From positions 1-43,631 of the forward strand of contig JAUZQM010000029.1 of assembly GCA_030950985.1 (NCBI GenBank): a DNA stretch of 43,631 nucleotides, written 5' to 3'. The DNA is from Mariprofundaceae bacterium (GTDB lineage: Bacteria > Pseudomonadota > Zetaproteobacteria > Mariprofundales > Mariprofundaceae). Of this stretch, positions 18,645-26,453 are shown piece by piece (the stretch's first letter is position 1; each line of letters opens with the position of its first letter). The translations under genes were made by a program, and so were the position numbers. The notes under the pieces are model-generated. The model was given only the letters and a program-made list of their open reading frames with translations. It did not search any database and was not told where the DNA came from.

Positions 18645-19484
18645 TTATTCTTTCACCAACCACTGAATGCTCGATTTACCTTTTTCACCCAATAAATGGG
18701 CATGAATCCATGACAATGATGCTTGCATGGCTGCTTGGGCATGCCAAGGAGGGTTCACAATCAGTAAACCCGAACCTTGCATTTGCATATCTGGAAAATG
18801 ACCACGCATTTCAACCCGTAGAATATTACGAATGGCTGATTTTTTGAAGGCTCGAAACAATTCAATTTCACGCCCTGCGGGTAAAATAGGATACCAAATG
18901 ACATAAACACCCGCTCGAAAGTGTGCATAAATATCAGCAATGCTTTCGGCAATACCTTGGTATTCTGTTTTATCTTCAAACGATGGATCAAGAAAAATCA
19001 ATCCACGTTTTTCTTTGGGTGGCAAAAAAGCATGCAAGGCTTCATAGGCATCACGTTTATGCAAAGAAAAACGGCGATGGCTGCGAAAACCTTGGCGTAA
19101 AGCATTAAATTCTTGGGGGTGTAAATCACATGCTGCCAAGCGATCCATCGGGCGAAGCATATGGGCGAGCATCGCTGTTGAGCCAGGGAAACGTGAAAAA
19201 CCACCGTCAAGATTTTCCGCTTCAATCAGAGATTTCCAGCGTGCCACTCCTTCGGGAATATCGTCATCTTGAATCGGCCAAAGACGTGCAACACCTGTAT
19301 CAAATTCATGTGTTTTTTGTGCATCTTCAGCATGTAAATCATACATGCCACGTCCTGCAAAAGCATCCAACATGAACATGGGTGTGGCTTTTTTCTGCAT
19401 TCCCGCCACCACATCACCCAAGATGATGTGTTTGAGAATGTCGGCATGATTGCCTGCGTGGTAACTGTGTTGATAACTAAGCAT
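18645..19484 (-). CDS. rlmJ: 23S rRNA (adenine2030-N6)-methyltransferase RlmJ
   Basis: Methylates A2030 of 23S rRNA. The family N-terminus MLSYQHSYHAGNHADILKH begins at ATG 19484, with AGGA nine bases upstream; the longer frame in the ORF track has no ribosome site and would overlap folK, so I use the shorter one (279 residues). SAM-binding regions are MLDAFAGRGMYDL and ACDLHPQEFNALR. The catalytic motif reads FLDPSFEDKTEYQ, so the usual DPPY is DPSF here. Context with folK is probably only positional. Confidence 0.9.
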   Translation of the reverse strand: MLSYQHSYHAGNHADILKHIILGDVVAGMQKKATPMFMLDAFAGRGMYDLHAEDAQKTHEFDTGVARLWPIQDDDIPEGVARWKSLIEAENLDGGFSRFPGSTAMLAHMLRPMDRLAACDLHPQEFNALRQGFRSHRRFSLHKRDAYEALHAFLPPKEKRGLIFLDPSFEDKTEYQGIAESIADIYAHFRAGVYVIWYPILPAGREIELFRAFKKSAIRNILRVEMRGHFPDMQMQGSGLLIVNPPWHAQAAMQASLSWIHAHLLGEKGKSSIQWLVKE

Positions 19485-19515
19485 GCTCGCATCCTGCAAA
19501 AAAGGGATAAAAGCG

Positions 19516-20013
19516 TCACCATTTTTTTCCATCGGGCAATGCTTCTTCTCCAGAGTTAAGAATATTGTTCAACAGTGTTTGCGCTGTTTGTTGACGGATG
19601 GGGTGCAAGTAATCAGGTGAAATATCACACATGGGGCGCAAAACAAATTGCCGCCAATGCATGTGTGGGTGCGGCAAGGTGAGTCGTTCTTCCGCTAAAA
19701 TAAGATCATCATAGGCAATGATATCCAAATCAAGGGTGCGTGCGCCCCAATGTTCGTGACGGATGCGTCCATGTTGTTGCTCCAAATCTTGCAAGTGATT
19801 CAAAAGCTCTATGGGCGTGAACGTCGTTTGAATCTGTAAGACGGCATTGAAATAATCATCTTGCCCTTCAGGTCCAATCGGTGGCGTTTGATACACTAAC
19901 GATGATGCGATGATGGTGCATGATGGATGTTTCTGTAACGCATGACGAACACTGCGAAAGGATTGCAAAACATCCCCGATATTGCCGCCCAAGGCGATCC
20001 ATGCTTTAGGCAT
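19516..20013 (-). CDS. folK: 2-amino-4-hydroxy-6-hydroxymethyldihydropteridine pyrophosphokinase
   Basis: Transfers pyrophosphate from ATP to the pterin in folate synthesis. Signature segments are WIALGGNIGD at the N-terminus, TPPIGPEGQDDYFNAVLQI and GARTLDLDIIAYDDL, followed by LPHPHMHWRQFVLRPM. The 165-residue length is typical of a stand-alone HPPK. rlmJ follows on the same strand, separated by about 30 bp when its shorter start is used. Its own ribosome site is weak. Confidence 0.94.
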   Translation of the reverse strand: MPKAWIALGGNIGDVLQSFRSVRHALQKHPSCTIIASSLVYQTPPIGPEGQDDYFNAVLQIQTTFTPIELLNHLQDLEQQHGRIRHEHWGARTLDLDIIAYDDLILAEERLTLPHPHMHWRQFVLRPMCDISPDYLHPIRQQTAQTLLNNILNSGEEALPDGKKW

Positions 20014-20183
20014 ACATCAACTCGTGTAGCGTGTTTTGTAAGGTGTTGTTCATCACTGCGACCAAATCGCAAGTTTGTGTGTGAATGTTAAAAGGTGTGA
20101 TAGGCATGTTGCTGATATTTACGAAGCATCTTGCTTTGGTCAATGCTTGCCCGCTTCATCCAACAGGCCCTAAGGAAGTAACT

Positions 20184-20882
20184 ATGTTCAAACGAGTTTT
20201 ACCAATTATTATTATTTTATCTGCAATTGCAGCCTTCTTTTTCTTCGATTTGGGGCATTATTTAAGTTTTGATGCACTGGCAGAGCATCGTCAGATGTTA
20301 ACTGCTCAAGTCGAGGCACATGCTGTCTTGGCATCATTGATTTACATGATGATTTATATTGCCGTTGTTGCGTTGTCATTACCGGGTGGTTTGATGATGA
20401 CATTAACAGGCGGTTTTCTTTTTGGGGCTGTTTGGGGTGCGATTCTAGCCGTCACAGGCGCAACATTGGGCGCAACGATTTTATTTCTCATTGCCAAAAC
20501 ATCGTTGGGTGATTTCTTGCTTGCCAAAGCCGGTGATACCATCAAAAAACTTCAAGCAGGTTTTGAAGAAGATGTGTGGAGTTATATGTTTATCTTGAGA
20601 GTTGTACCCATCTTTCCTTTTTTCTTGGTGAATTTAGCACCTGCCTTTTTGGGTGTACCTTTGCGTGTGTATATCGTGGCAACATTCTTTGGCATTATCC
20701 CTGGAACTTTCGTTTATGCCTTGGCTGGTAGTGGTTTGGGTCAAGTGTTTGATCAAGGTGACACGTTTTCCGCTGCGAATATCATGACTCCTAGCATGAT
20801 TGGTGCGCTGGTAGGTTTAGGGGTATTGGCACTCGTACCCGTCGTATATAAAAAATGGCAACAAAAAGAGGTAAAGGCATGA
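20184..20882 (+). CDS. TVP38/TMEM64-family membrane protein
   Basis: A 232-residue polytopic inner-membrane protein of the SNARE-associated/DedA superfamily. Hydrophobic segments include VLPIIIILSAIAAFFFF, LIYMMIYIAVVALSLPGG, and the family core LTGGFLFGAVWGAILAVTGATLGATILFLIAK, FILRVVPIFPFFLVNLAPAFLGVPL and FFGIIPGTFVYALAGSGLG. The ORF track starts at 20085, but ATG 20184 has AAGGAAG at good spacing and begins the first helix. It overlaps the following FAD oxidoreductase by ATGA. Such proteins are found fused to the same kind of oxidoreductase in other proteobacteria. Confidence 0.88.
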   Translation: MFKRVLPIIIILSAIAAFFFFDLGHYLSFDALAEHRQMLTAQVEAHAVLASLIYMMIYIAVVALSLPGGLMMTLTGGFLFGAVWGAILAVTGATLGATILFLIAKTSLGDFLLAKAGDTIKKLQAGFEEDVWSYMFILRVVPIFPFFLVNLAPAFLGVPLRVYIVATFFGIIPGTFVYALAGSGLGQVFDQGDTFSAANIMTPSMIGALVGLGVLALVPVVYKKWQQKEVKA

Positions 20883-22300
20883 AAACAATTCAAACAGATA
20901 TTTGTGTGATTGGTGGTGGTTCAGGTGGTTTATCGGTTGCTGCGGGTGCTTCGCAAATGGGTGCGGATGTGGTGTTGATTGAGAAATCTGCGATGGGTGG
21001 GGATTGCTTGAATACAGGTTGTGTTCCCTCCAAAGCCATTTTAGCAGCGGGACATGTCGCAGAAACCATGCGCCAAGGGGAAGCTTTTGGTATCAAAGCT
21101 GTTTGCCCTGAGGTGGATTGGGCAAAAGTGAACGATCATGTTCAAGGGGTGATTGCGGCGATTGCACCGAATGATTCGGTAGCTCGCTTTGAAAGCTTGG
21201 GTGTTAAGGTGATTCAAGCTGCCGCACGTTTTGTCGATGAAAAAACAGTACAAGCAGGGGATGTACAAATCCAAGCCAAATATTTTGTATTGGCAACAGG
21301 GTCTTCTGCTTTTGTACCACCCATTGAAGGTGTCGATACGGTGGATTACTTCACCAATGAAAATATCTTCAATAATAAAGATGCGATTGAGCATTTGATT
21401 GTGATTGGTGGTGGTCCTATTGGTATTGAAATGGCGCAAGCTCATCGTCGTTTGGGTGCTAAAGTGACGGTCATGGAAGTGGCAAAGTTATTGATGAAAG
21501 ATGATCGAGAATTGGCACAAATTGTCATTGACCGACTGACTTCAGAAGGCATGGACTTTTATGAAGGCGGCAGAAATTTACGCATTGAAAAAACAGCACA
21601 AGGCATCGCTGTTTATTGTGATATGTCAGGTAAACAAGCATGTATTCAAGGCTCTCATTTATTGATTGCCACAGGTCGGCGAGCCAATGTGAACGGTTTA
21701 AATTTAGAAGCGGCAGGTATTGACTATTCACCGCGCGGTGTTGCCGTTGATGCACGTTTGCGAAGTTCCAATAAACGTGTGTTTGCCATCGGTGATGTGG
21801 CAGGACCTTATCAGTTTACCCACATGGCTGCGTATCAGGCAGGTATTGTGATTCGCAATATCTTATTCAAATTACCCGCTAAAGTGGATTATTCAGCAGT
21901 GCCTTGGGTAACCTATACAGACCCTGAATTGGCACATGTGGGCATGACCGAAGAAGATGCCAATAAAGCTGGTAAAGACATTCGTATTTTGCGTTGGAAG
22001 TTTGATGAAAATGATCGGGCGCAAGCCGAACATCGTACGGAAGGCATGATCAAGATTGTGGTAGAAAAGAAAGGTAAAATTCTTGGCGCAACGATTGTCG
22101 GCTTACATGCGGGTGAATTATTACAACCGTGGGTATTGGCGATCACTCAGAAAATGAAAATCGGTGCGATGGCATCAATGATTGCACCCTATCCAACGCT
22201 TTCAGAAGCCAATAAACGTGTGGCAGGTAGTTTTTATACAGAAAAACTATTTTCCGCAGGGACGAAAAAATTGGTGCGTTTTTTGATGCGTTGGTTTTAG
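20879..22300 (+). CDS. FAD-dependent pyridine nucleotide-disulfide oxidoreductase (MerA/Lpd-like)
   Basis: A flavoprotein of 473 residues. It has the FAD motif VIGGGSGGLSVAAGASQMGADVVLIEK, the redox disulfide GGDCLNTGCVPSKAIL, the NAD(P) motif VIGGGPIGIEMAQAHRRLG and FAIGDVAGPYQFTHMA. Near the C-terminus APYPTLSEANKRV replaces the HxHPTLSE of lipoamide dehydrogenase, so the catalytic His is absent; the C-terminal cysteine pair of mercuric reductase is also missing. Its substrate is therefore unknown. ATG 20879 (with AGAGG) is preferred to the track start. It is translationally coupled to the TVP38 gene. Confidence 0.88.
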   Translation: MKTIQTDICVIGGGSGGLSVAAGASQMGADVVLIEKSAMGGDCLNTGCVPSKAILAAGHVAETMRQGEAFGIKAVCPEVDWAKVNDHVQGVIAAIAPNDSVARFESLGVKVIQAAARFVDEKTVQAGDVQIQAKYFVLATGSSAFVPPIEGVDTVDYFTNENIFNNKDAIEHLIVIGGGPIGIEMAQAHRRLGAKVTVMEVAKLLMKDDRELAQIVIDRLTSEGMDFYEGGRNLRIEKTAQGIAVYCDMSGKQACIQGSHLLIATGRRANVNGLNLEAAGIDYSPRGVAVDARLRSSNKRVFAIGDVAGPYQFTHMAAYQAGIVIRNILFKLPAKVDYSAVPWVTYTDPELAHVGMTEEDANKAGKDIRILRWKFDENDRAQAEHRTEGMIKIVVEKKGKILGATIVGLHAGELLQPWVLAITQKMKIGAMASMIAPYPTLSEANKRVAGSFYTEKLFSAGTKKLVRFLMRWF

Positions 22301-22309
22301 GTTAAGAAC

Positions 22310-23074
22310 ATGACAACGATTGAAAAACATCATTTTTCCAATGCCCACGGTGAACAACTGTCAGCACGTTTAGATATGCCAGATAATCCACCCCATGCCT
22401 ATGCTTTGTTGGTGCATTGTTTTACCTGCAACAAAAGTTTAAGAGCCGCAGCTTATATAACGAAAGCTTTGATTGCCCAAGACGTGGCTGTGTTTCGCTT
22501 TGATTTTACAGGTCTAGGTGATAGCGAGGGTGATTTTTCGGATACCAATTTCACCAGCAATGTTCAAGATATTATCAGTGCAGCAGGCTTTATGCGTGAG
22601 CAATCTTATGCACCTGATATATTGATTGGACACTCTTTGGGCGGTACGGCAGTGCTCAAAGCAGCAGGCTTGATTGAATCGGTGAAAGCAGTGGTTACGA
22701 TTGCCAGTCCTTCATCACCTGCGCATGTGGCAGCACAGTTTTCAGACGCTCAAGCGCGTATTCTTGAGCATGGTTCAGCTACAGTGGCATTGGCTGGGCG
22801 AGATTTCATCATCAAACAACAGTTTCTAGATGATTTACAAAAAACGTCCGTTTTGAACGATGTGGAAAACTTGAACAAGCCATTGTTAGTTCTGCATGCA
22901 CCTCGAGATAAAACGGTGGGGGTTGAACATGCCTCGATTATCTTTAAGGCAGCACAACATCCTAAAAGTTATATTTCCTTGGACGACTCAGATCATCTGT
23001 TAAGCCAAACTGCCGATGCCAGTTATGTAGGGAAAATCATTGCCGTGTGGGTGAGTCGTTATCTCGATGATTAA
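22310..23074 (+). CDS. Alpha/beta hydrolase (OsmC-associated type, without OsmC domain)
   Basis: A 254-residue serine hydrolase. The nucleophile elbow is GHSLGGTA near residue 107, the region LVHCFTCNKSLRAA follows strand 3, and FRFDFTGLGDSEGDFSDTNF and the C-terminal LVLHAPRDKTVGVEHA and DSDHLL provide the acid and histidine. This N-terminal type is often fused to an OsmC domain, which is missing here. Reversing the adjacent MITE insertion regenerates the same TAA stop, so the element did not cut off an OsmC part. It starts 10 bp after the FAD oxidoreductase gene, so it may share its transcript. Confidence 0.85.
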   Translation: MTTIEKHHFSNAHGEQLSARLDMPDNPPHAYALLVHCFTCNKSLRAAAYITKALIAQDVAVFRFDFTGLGDSEGDFSDTNFTSNVQDIISAAGFMREQSYAPDILIGHSLGGTAVLKAAGLIESVKAVVTIASPSSPAHVAAQFSDAQARILEHGSATVALAGRDFIIKQQFLDDLQKTSVLNDVENLNKPLLVLHAPRDKTVGVEHASIIFKAAQHPKSYISLDDSDHLLSQTADASYVGKIIAVWVSRYLDD

Positions 23075-23281
23075 CTGATGTTACGCACGCAGTCATTCCC
23101 GTGATCTTTTAATCGGGAATCTAGAAAGTGAGAGAAATGAATGATTTATGTTATAAATGTTGGCTTTTTAAATAGCCTTTTGACTAAATTCTAGAGCATT
23201 CATCTTTTTTCAAAGATCCCCGATAGAAGATTGCGGGGATGACACTTCTTTTTCATTAAAGTGCGTAACATCAGTGATTAA
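23068..23281 (+). mobile_element. Intact 200-bp MITE-like element, copy B, with 7-bp target duplication
   Basis: The core is 23075-23274 and has perfect 14-bp terminal inverted repeats, CTGATGTTACGCAC and GTGCGTAACATCAG. It is flanked by perfect direct repeats TGATTAA (23068-23074 and 23275-23281). The stop codon of the alpha/beta hydrolase lies within the left duplication. It contains the same two REP-like hairpins as copy A, no ORF, and lies in the same orientation. No transposase is visible in the window, so movement would need a helper elsewhere. Confidence 0.92.
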
Positions 23282-23302
23282 AAAATAGTTCAGGAGTATA
23301 CA

Positions 23303-24805
23303 ATGCAAGCATTATATCAAATATTTTCCGTGTTCGGTGTGTTCTTCATTGTTGTTATGGGTGTGTTGTTTTTATGGGGCATGCTGTTGTACATCATGGA
23401 TATTTCTCAACATAAACATGCCATTCGTCATAACTATCCTTTGATGGGTCGGTTTCGTAGCGGGTTTGAATATTTAGGCACGTTTTTTCGTCAATATTTC
23501 TTTGCTATGGATCGAGAAGAAATGCCCTTTAATCGCGCACAACGAGAGTGGATTTATAAAGCGGCGCAAAATGAAGATACGACATCTGCTTTTGGTTCAA
23601 CACGTGATTTAAGCCCTGTGGGCAGTATCTTTTTTGTAAACTGTCCTTTTCCTGCATTGGAATCCGATGCCGAAGACTTTCAAACTATTAGGCTTGGAGA
23701 GGGGTATTGTGAGCATCCTTTTGATGCAACAAGCCCATTTAATGTGTCAGGCATGAGCTATGGTGCGCTGTCTAAAGTCGCTGTACTTGCCTTATCCAAA
23801 GGTGCTAAAAAAGCAGGTTGTTGGATGAATACAGGTGAAGGCGGTTTATCACCTTACCACTTAGAGGGCGGAGCAAACCTCGTATTCCAAATAGGTACAG
23901 CTAAATATGGTGTGCGTGACAATGAAGGCAATTTAAGTGATGAAAAATTACGAGAAGTTGCAGCACATGAACACGTTAAAATGTTTGAAATTAAACTTAG
24001 TCAAGGTGCAAAACCCGGTAAAGGCGGCATGTTGCCTGCTGCAAAAGTGAGTGCTGATATTGCGAAAATTCGTGGTATTGAAGTCGGTCAAGATTCAATG
24101 AGCCCTAATCGCCATATTGATATTGATTCCGTCCATGACATTTTGGATATGATTGTTCGGATTCGACAAGTGACACAAAAACCTGTGGGCATCAAGTTGG
24201 TCTTGGGTGGTTGCAATGTGTTGGATGGTTTATGTGAAGCGATTCAACAACGTGGTTTAGATGCTGCACCTGATTTTATCACACTCGATAGTGCCGATGG
24301 TGGCACAGGCGCTGCGCCGCAAGCCTTGATGGACTATGTTGGCATGCCGTTATCAGAAAGTTTGCCCATGTTAATTGATCATTTGGTGGGTTATGGCTTA
24401 AGAGAACGGATTAAAGTGGTGTGTTCGGGTAAAATGATTATGCCTTCTGATGTGGCTTGGGCATTGGCAATGGGCAGTGATTTTGTGGTGTCGGCACGTG
24501 GGTTTTTGTTTTCTTTGGGCTGTATTCAAGCTTTGCAATGCAATAAAAATACCTGTCCAACAGGAATTACGACGCATAACCCTCGCTTACAAGCGGGCTT
24601 AGATCCCCAAGATAAATCGGTGCGTGTGGCACACTATGTAGATCATATTTTGCATGAAGTGGGTGTGATTGCACACTCATGTGGTGTGCGTGAACCGCGT
24701 TGTTTGAAACGTCATCATATGCGACGTGTGGATGCCAATGGACGTTCGATTAGCATGGCGAGTATTTTTCCTGATACAATGAAAGGTAAGCCTCATGGTT
24801 TGTAA
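23303..24805 (+). CDS. FMN-binding glutamate synthase family protein
   Basis: A 500-residue protein with an N-terminal membrane helix (VFGVFFIVVMGVLFLWGMLLYIM) and a glutamate-synthase-like FMN barrel. Visible are FNVSGMSYGALS, NTGEGGLSPYH, FEIKLSQGAKPGKGGMLPAAKV, DSADGGTGAAPQALMDYVG and the cysteine cluster GCIQALQCNKNTCPTGITTH, which in GltB-type proteins binds an iron-sulfur centre. It lacks the glutaminase domain. The reaction of this single-domain membrane-anchored group is not established. The ATG has CAGGAG at good spacing and lies just after MITE copy B. Confidence 0.88.
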   Translation: MQALYQIFSVFGVFFIVVMGVLFLWGMLLYIMDISQHKHAIRHNYPLMGRFRSGFEYLGTFFRQYFFAMDREEMPFNRAQREWIYKAAQNEDTTSAFGSTRDLSPVGSIFFVNCPFPALESDAEDFQTIRLGEGYCEHPFDATSPFNVSGMSYGALSKVAVLALSKGAKKAGCWMNTGEGGLSPYHLEGGANLVFQIGTAKYGVRDNEGNLSDEKLREVAAHEHVKMFEIKLSQGAKPGKGGMLPAAKVSADIAKIRGIEVGQDSMSPNRHIDIDSVHDILDMIVRIRQVTQKPVGIKLVLGGCNVLDGLCEAIQQRGLDAAPDFITLDSADGGTGAAPQALMDYVGMPLSESLPMLIDHLVGYGLRERIKVVCSGKMIMPSDVAWALAMGSDFVVSARGFLFSLGCIQALQCNKNTCPTGITTHNPRLQAGLDPQDKSVRVAHYVDHILHEVGVIAHSCGVREPRCLKRHHMRRVDANGRSISMASIFPDTMKGKPHGL

Positions 24806-25220
24806 TGCTGGTTTCCCATTTAAGACGGGGCAAATTGAATGACTAACTGCTCACAATTGCGTAGCAATTCCTGCTAGCTCCTGTAGACATTTAACGATAC
24901 CATTCTTGAAAATTATTTTCGCAAACTTTTTGCTAGAGAATATGCGATATGATTATAAAGACTAAAGTTTCGCTGTTTCTGATTTTACGCTATAATTTCT
25001 ACTATGCTGTATCTGTTGGAAAATAAAGGAATTTTTTCACTACGGAATGCCTGTGAAATAAAGTTGAGTTTAATAGGTGTTTGCTATTAACGATGCAAAT
25101 ATCGCCACCCTTGTGGAATATAAGCTTGCAGCTACGCAAAAACAGCGAAATTTCAATCAAGGCGTATATTGATAGGCAAATGAAACAGAATGATAATTTC
25201 AAGCTTAGCGACTTTAGCCG

Positions 25221-25248
25221 AACCGCTACTTACTTTTAGTAGGTGGTT
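25221..25248. other. Bulged 10-bp hairpin
   Basis: AACCGCTACT (25221-25230) pairs with AGTAGGTGGTT (25238-25248) with one bulged G and one G-T pair, around a 7-base loop. No T run follows. Hairpins of this size occur at ends of IS200/IS605 elements and as remnants of them, but no transposase or TnpB sequence is readable beside it. Confidence 0.4.
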
Positions 25249-25404
25249 ATTGATTTAGAGATTCTGAAGGTCGTGTGATAGGATATGTTTTCAAGTGGGC
25301 GAGTGTGATGTTTCAAGGCAAACGGATGTGTCAGTTGCTATGATATAAAATCTATCGAATGCTTCCAATAAGGATCATTCGCTTTTGAATAACGACAGGA
25401 ATAA

Positions 25405-25422
25405 ATGAGCATGATAAAATAA
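25405..25422 (+). other. Possible 5-codon leader ORF before the cyclic-nucleotide-domain gene
   Basis: An AGGA at 25397-25400 is followed by ATGAGCATGATAAAATAA (MSMIK, stop), and the next gene's ATG begins one base after this stop. The larger gene itself has no ribosome site of its own, so ribosomes may terminate and reinitiate. The mini-ORF is in a different frame from the gene. Confidence 0.35.
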
Positions 25423-25423
25423 T

Positions 25424-26320
25424 ATGTGTGATGATTTATCAACGTTGATGCTACAGGCACGACAAAATAAAATAAAATATTCAAATAAATGCATGATTTT
25501 TCAAAGCTTATTATCAAAACTTAAAGACATGGGAAAATCATTTGTCATGTCGGAAGGTGATATCTTGTGCGAAGCTGGTGATCCATCGCATATGCTATGG
25601 TTATTGGAGTCAGGTAAACTGGGTGTACAACTTCCTGAATATTTGGAAGATGGTGAAGATGAATTATCTGCGACTGATGAATTATCGGTTCTTGTGGGTG
25701 AATTGGGTTTTTTTACACGCCAACGTCGCTCTGCGAAAGTGTGGGCAAAAGAAGTGTGTCAGATTTATCAAATAAGCTTTGAAATGATTGATAGCTGTGA
25801 TGATTTAGCTTTTCAACAAGCTATGCAAGCGCTTTTAAAACACTATTGGATGTACCCAATTCTTTCAAAACACGCTATTTTTGAAAGAATCAATGATGTG
25901 GATCGAAGAGCTTTGTGTGATTTATTTGTTCCTATCGATATGGCTCCGGGAGAATGCTTGATTCATCATGGTGAAGATCATGATGGGGCTTATTTATTAC
26001 AGCAAGGTTGTTTGTTTTTCATGTATGAATCTGAAACAGGGAAAGAGCATGTAAGCAGCATGGTTCCCGGTGATATCGTACATTTAGGTGGTTTATTGCA
26101 TGCTTATCATGCCAATTATGAGGTATGCACAGCAACAGCGGTGCGTTTGTTGCATATATCACGTCAACATATGGAACGTTTTCTTAAAACTCGCCCTTGG
26201 ATGGTCGATGTTTTATTGCGTTATTCTCGCCGCCCCGCTTGGCGGCAAATTATGCGACCCGATGATGCCTACTTATGGATGACCAATCGAGAAATTAAAC
26301 ATAGGGCAGTAAGTCCGTAG
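25424..26320 (+). CDS. Protein with two cyclic-nucleotide-binding-like domains and no DNA-binding domain
   Basis: A 298-residue protein made of two Crp-type beta-barrels: the first covers about residues 25-140 (VMSEGDILCEAGDPSHMLWLLESGKLGV, LVGELGFF) and the second about 145-265 (FVPIDMAPGECLIHHGEDHDGAYLLQQGCLFF, MVPGDIVHLGGLL). The conserved Arg of cAMP-binding cassettes (RxS/T after FGE) is replaced in both halves, so ligand binding is uncertain. There is no helix-turn-helix and no membrane segment. The role is unknown; it may be a regulatory subunit acting by protein contact. Confidence 0.75.
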   Translation: MCDDLSTLMLQARQNKIKYSNKCMIFQSLLSKLKDMGKSFVMSEGDILCEAGDPSHMLWLLESGKLGVQLPEYLEDGEDELSATDELSVLVGELGFFTRQRRSAKVWAKEVCQIYQISFEMIDSCDDLAFQQAMQALLKHYWMYPILSKHAIFERINDVDRRALCDLFVPIDMAPGECLIHHGEDHDGAYLLQQGCLFFMYESETGKEHVSSMVPGDIVHLGGLLHAYHANYEVCTATAVRLLHISRQHMERFLKTRPWMVDVLLRYSRRPAWRQIMRPDDAYLWMTNREIKHRAVSP

Positions 26321-26370
26321 CAAAGCTTACAGCAGGGTCATGAAGATAATTCATGCAATTGTTGTTCGCG

Positions 26371-26413
26371 TTGACAGTTGACCTTGCCGCCTTAGTTTGC
26401 AGCCGCTTACAAT
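26371..26413 (+). promoter_or_regulatory. Candidate sigma-70 promoter for the yfgM-bamB-der operon
   Basis: A consensus -35 box TTGACA (26371-26376) is followed after 16 bases by a weak TAGTTT. An overlapping alternative is TTGCCG (26384-26389), 18 bases, and TACAAT (26408-26413), close to the -10 consensus. Either would start transcription about 40-50 bases before the GTG start of yfgM. Which one works cannot be decided from sequence. Confidence 0.45.
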
Positions 26414-26453
26414 CCATTTCCTTGAAATATACCGATGTCGTAAAGGTGAGAAC

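Larger units (their letters stand above)
24806..25423. other. Long intergenic region with a hairpin and no convincing gene
   Basis: This 618-bp stretch codes for nothing I recognise; the 66-codon minus-strand frame at 25002-25202 has low-complexity hydrophobic content and no family features. One short plus-strand frame (reading AINDANIATLVEYKLAATQKQRNFNQGVY) looks protein-like but is very short and has no usable start, so it may be a gene remnant. A bulged hairpin lies at 25221-25248. The promoter of the cyclic-nucleotide-domain gene must be near the right end. Confidence 0.45.

Noticed and set aside
20879-22300. Naming the flavoenzyme mercuric reductase
   Set aside because: The C-terminal Cys pair and any mer genes are absent.
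22310-23281. MITE insertion truncating the alpha/beta hydrolase
   Set aside because: Removing the element and one target copy regenerates the same TAA stop and leaves no OsmC code downstream.
25002-25202. 66-codon minus-strand ORF as a gene
   Set aside because: No ribosome site, no recognisable motifs, AT-driven hydrophobic composition and no neighbouring support.
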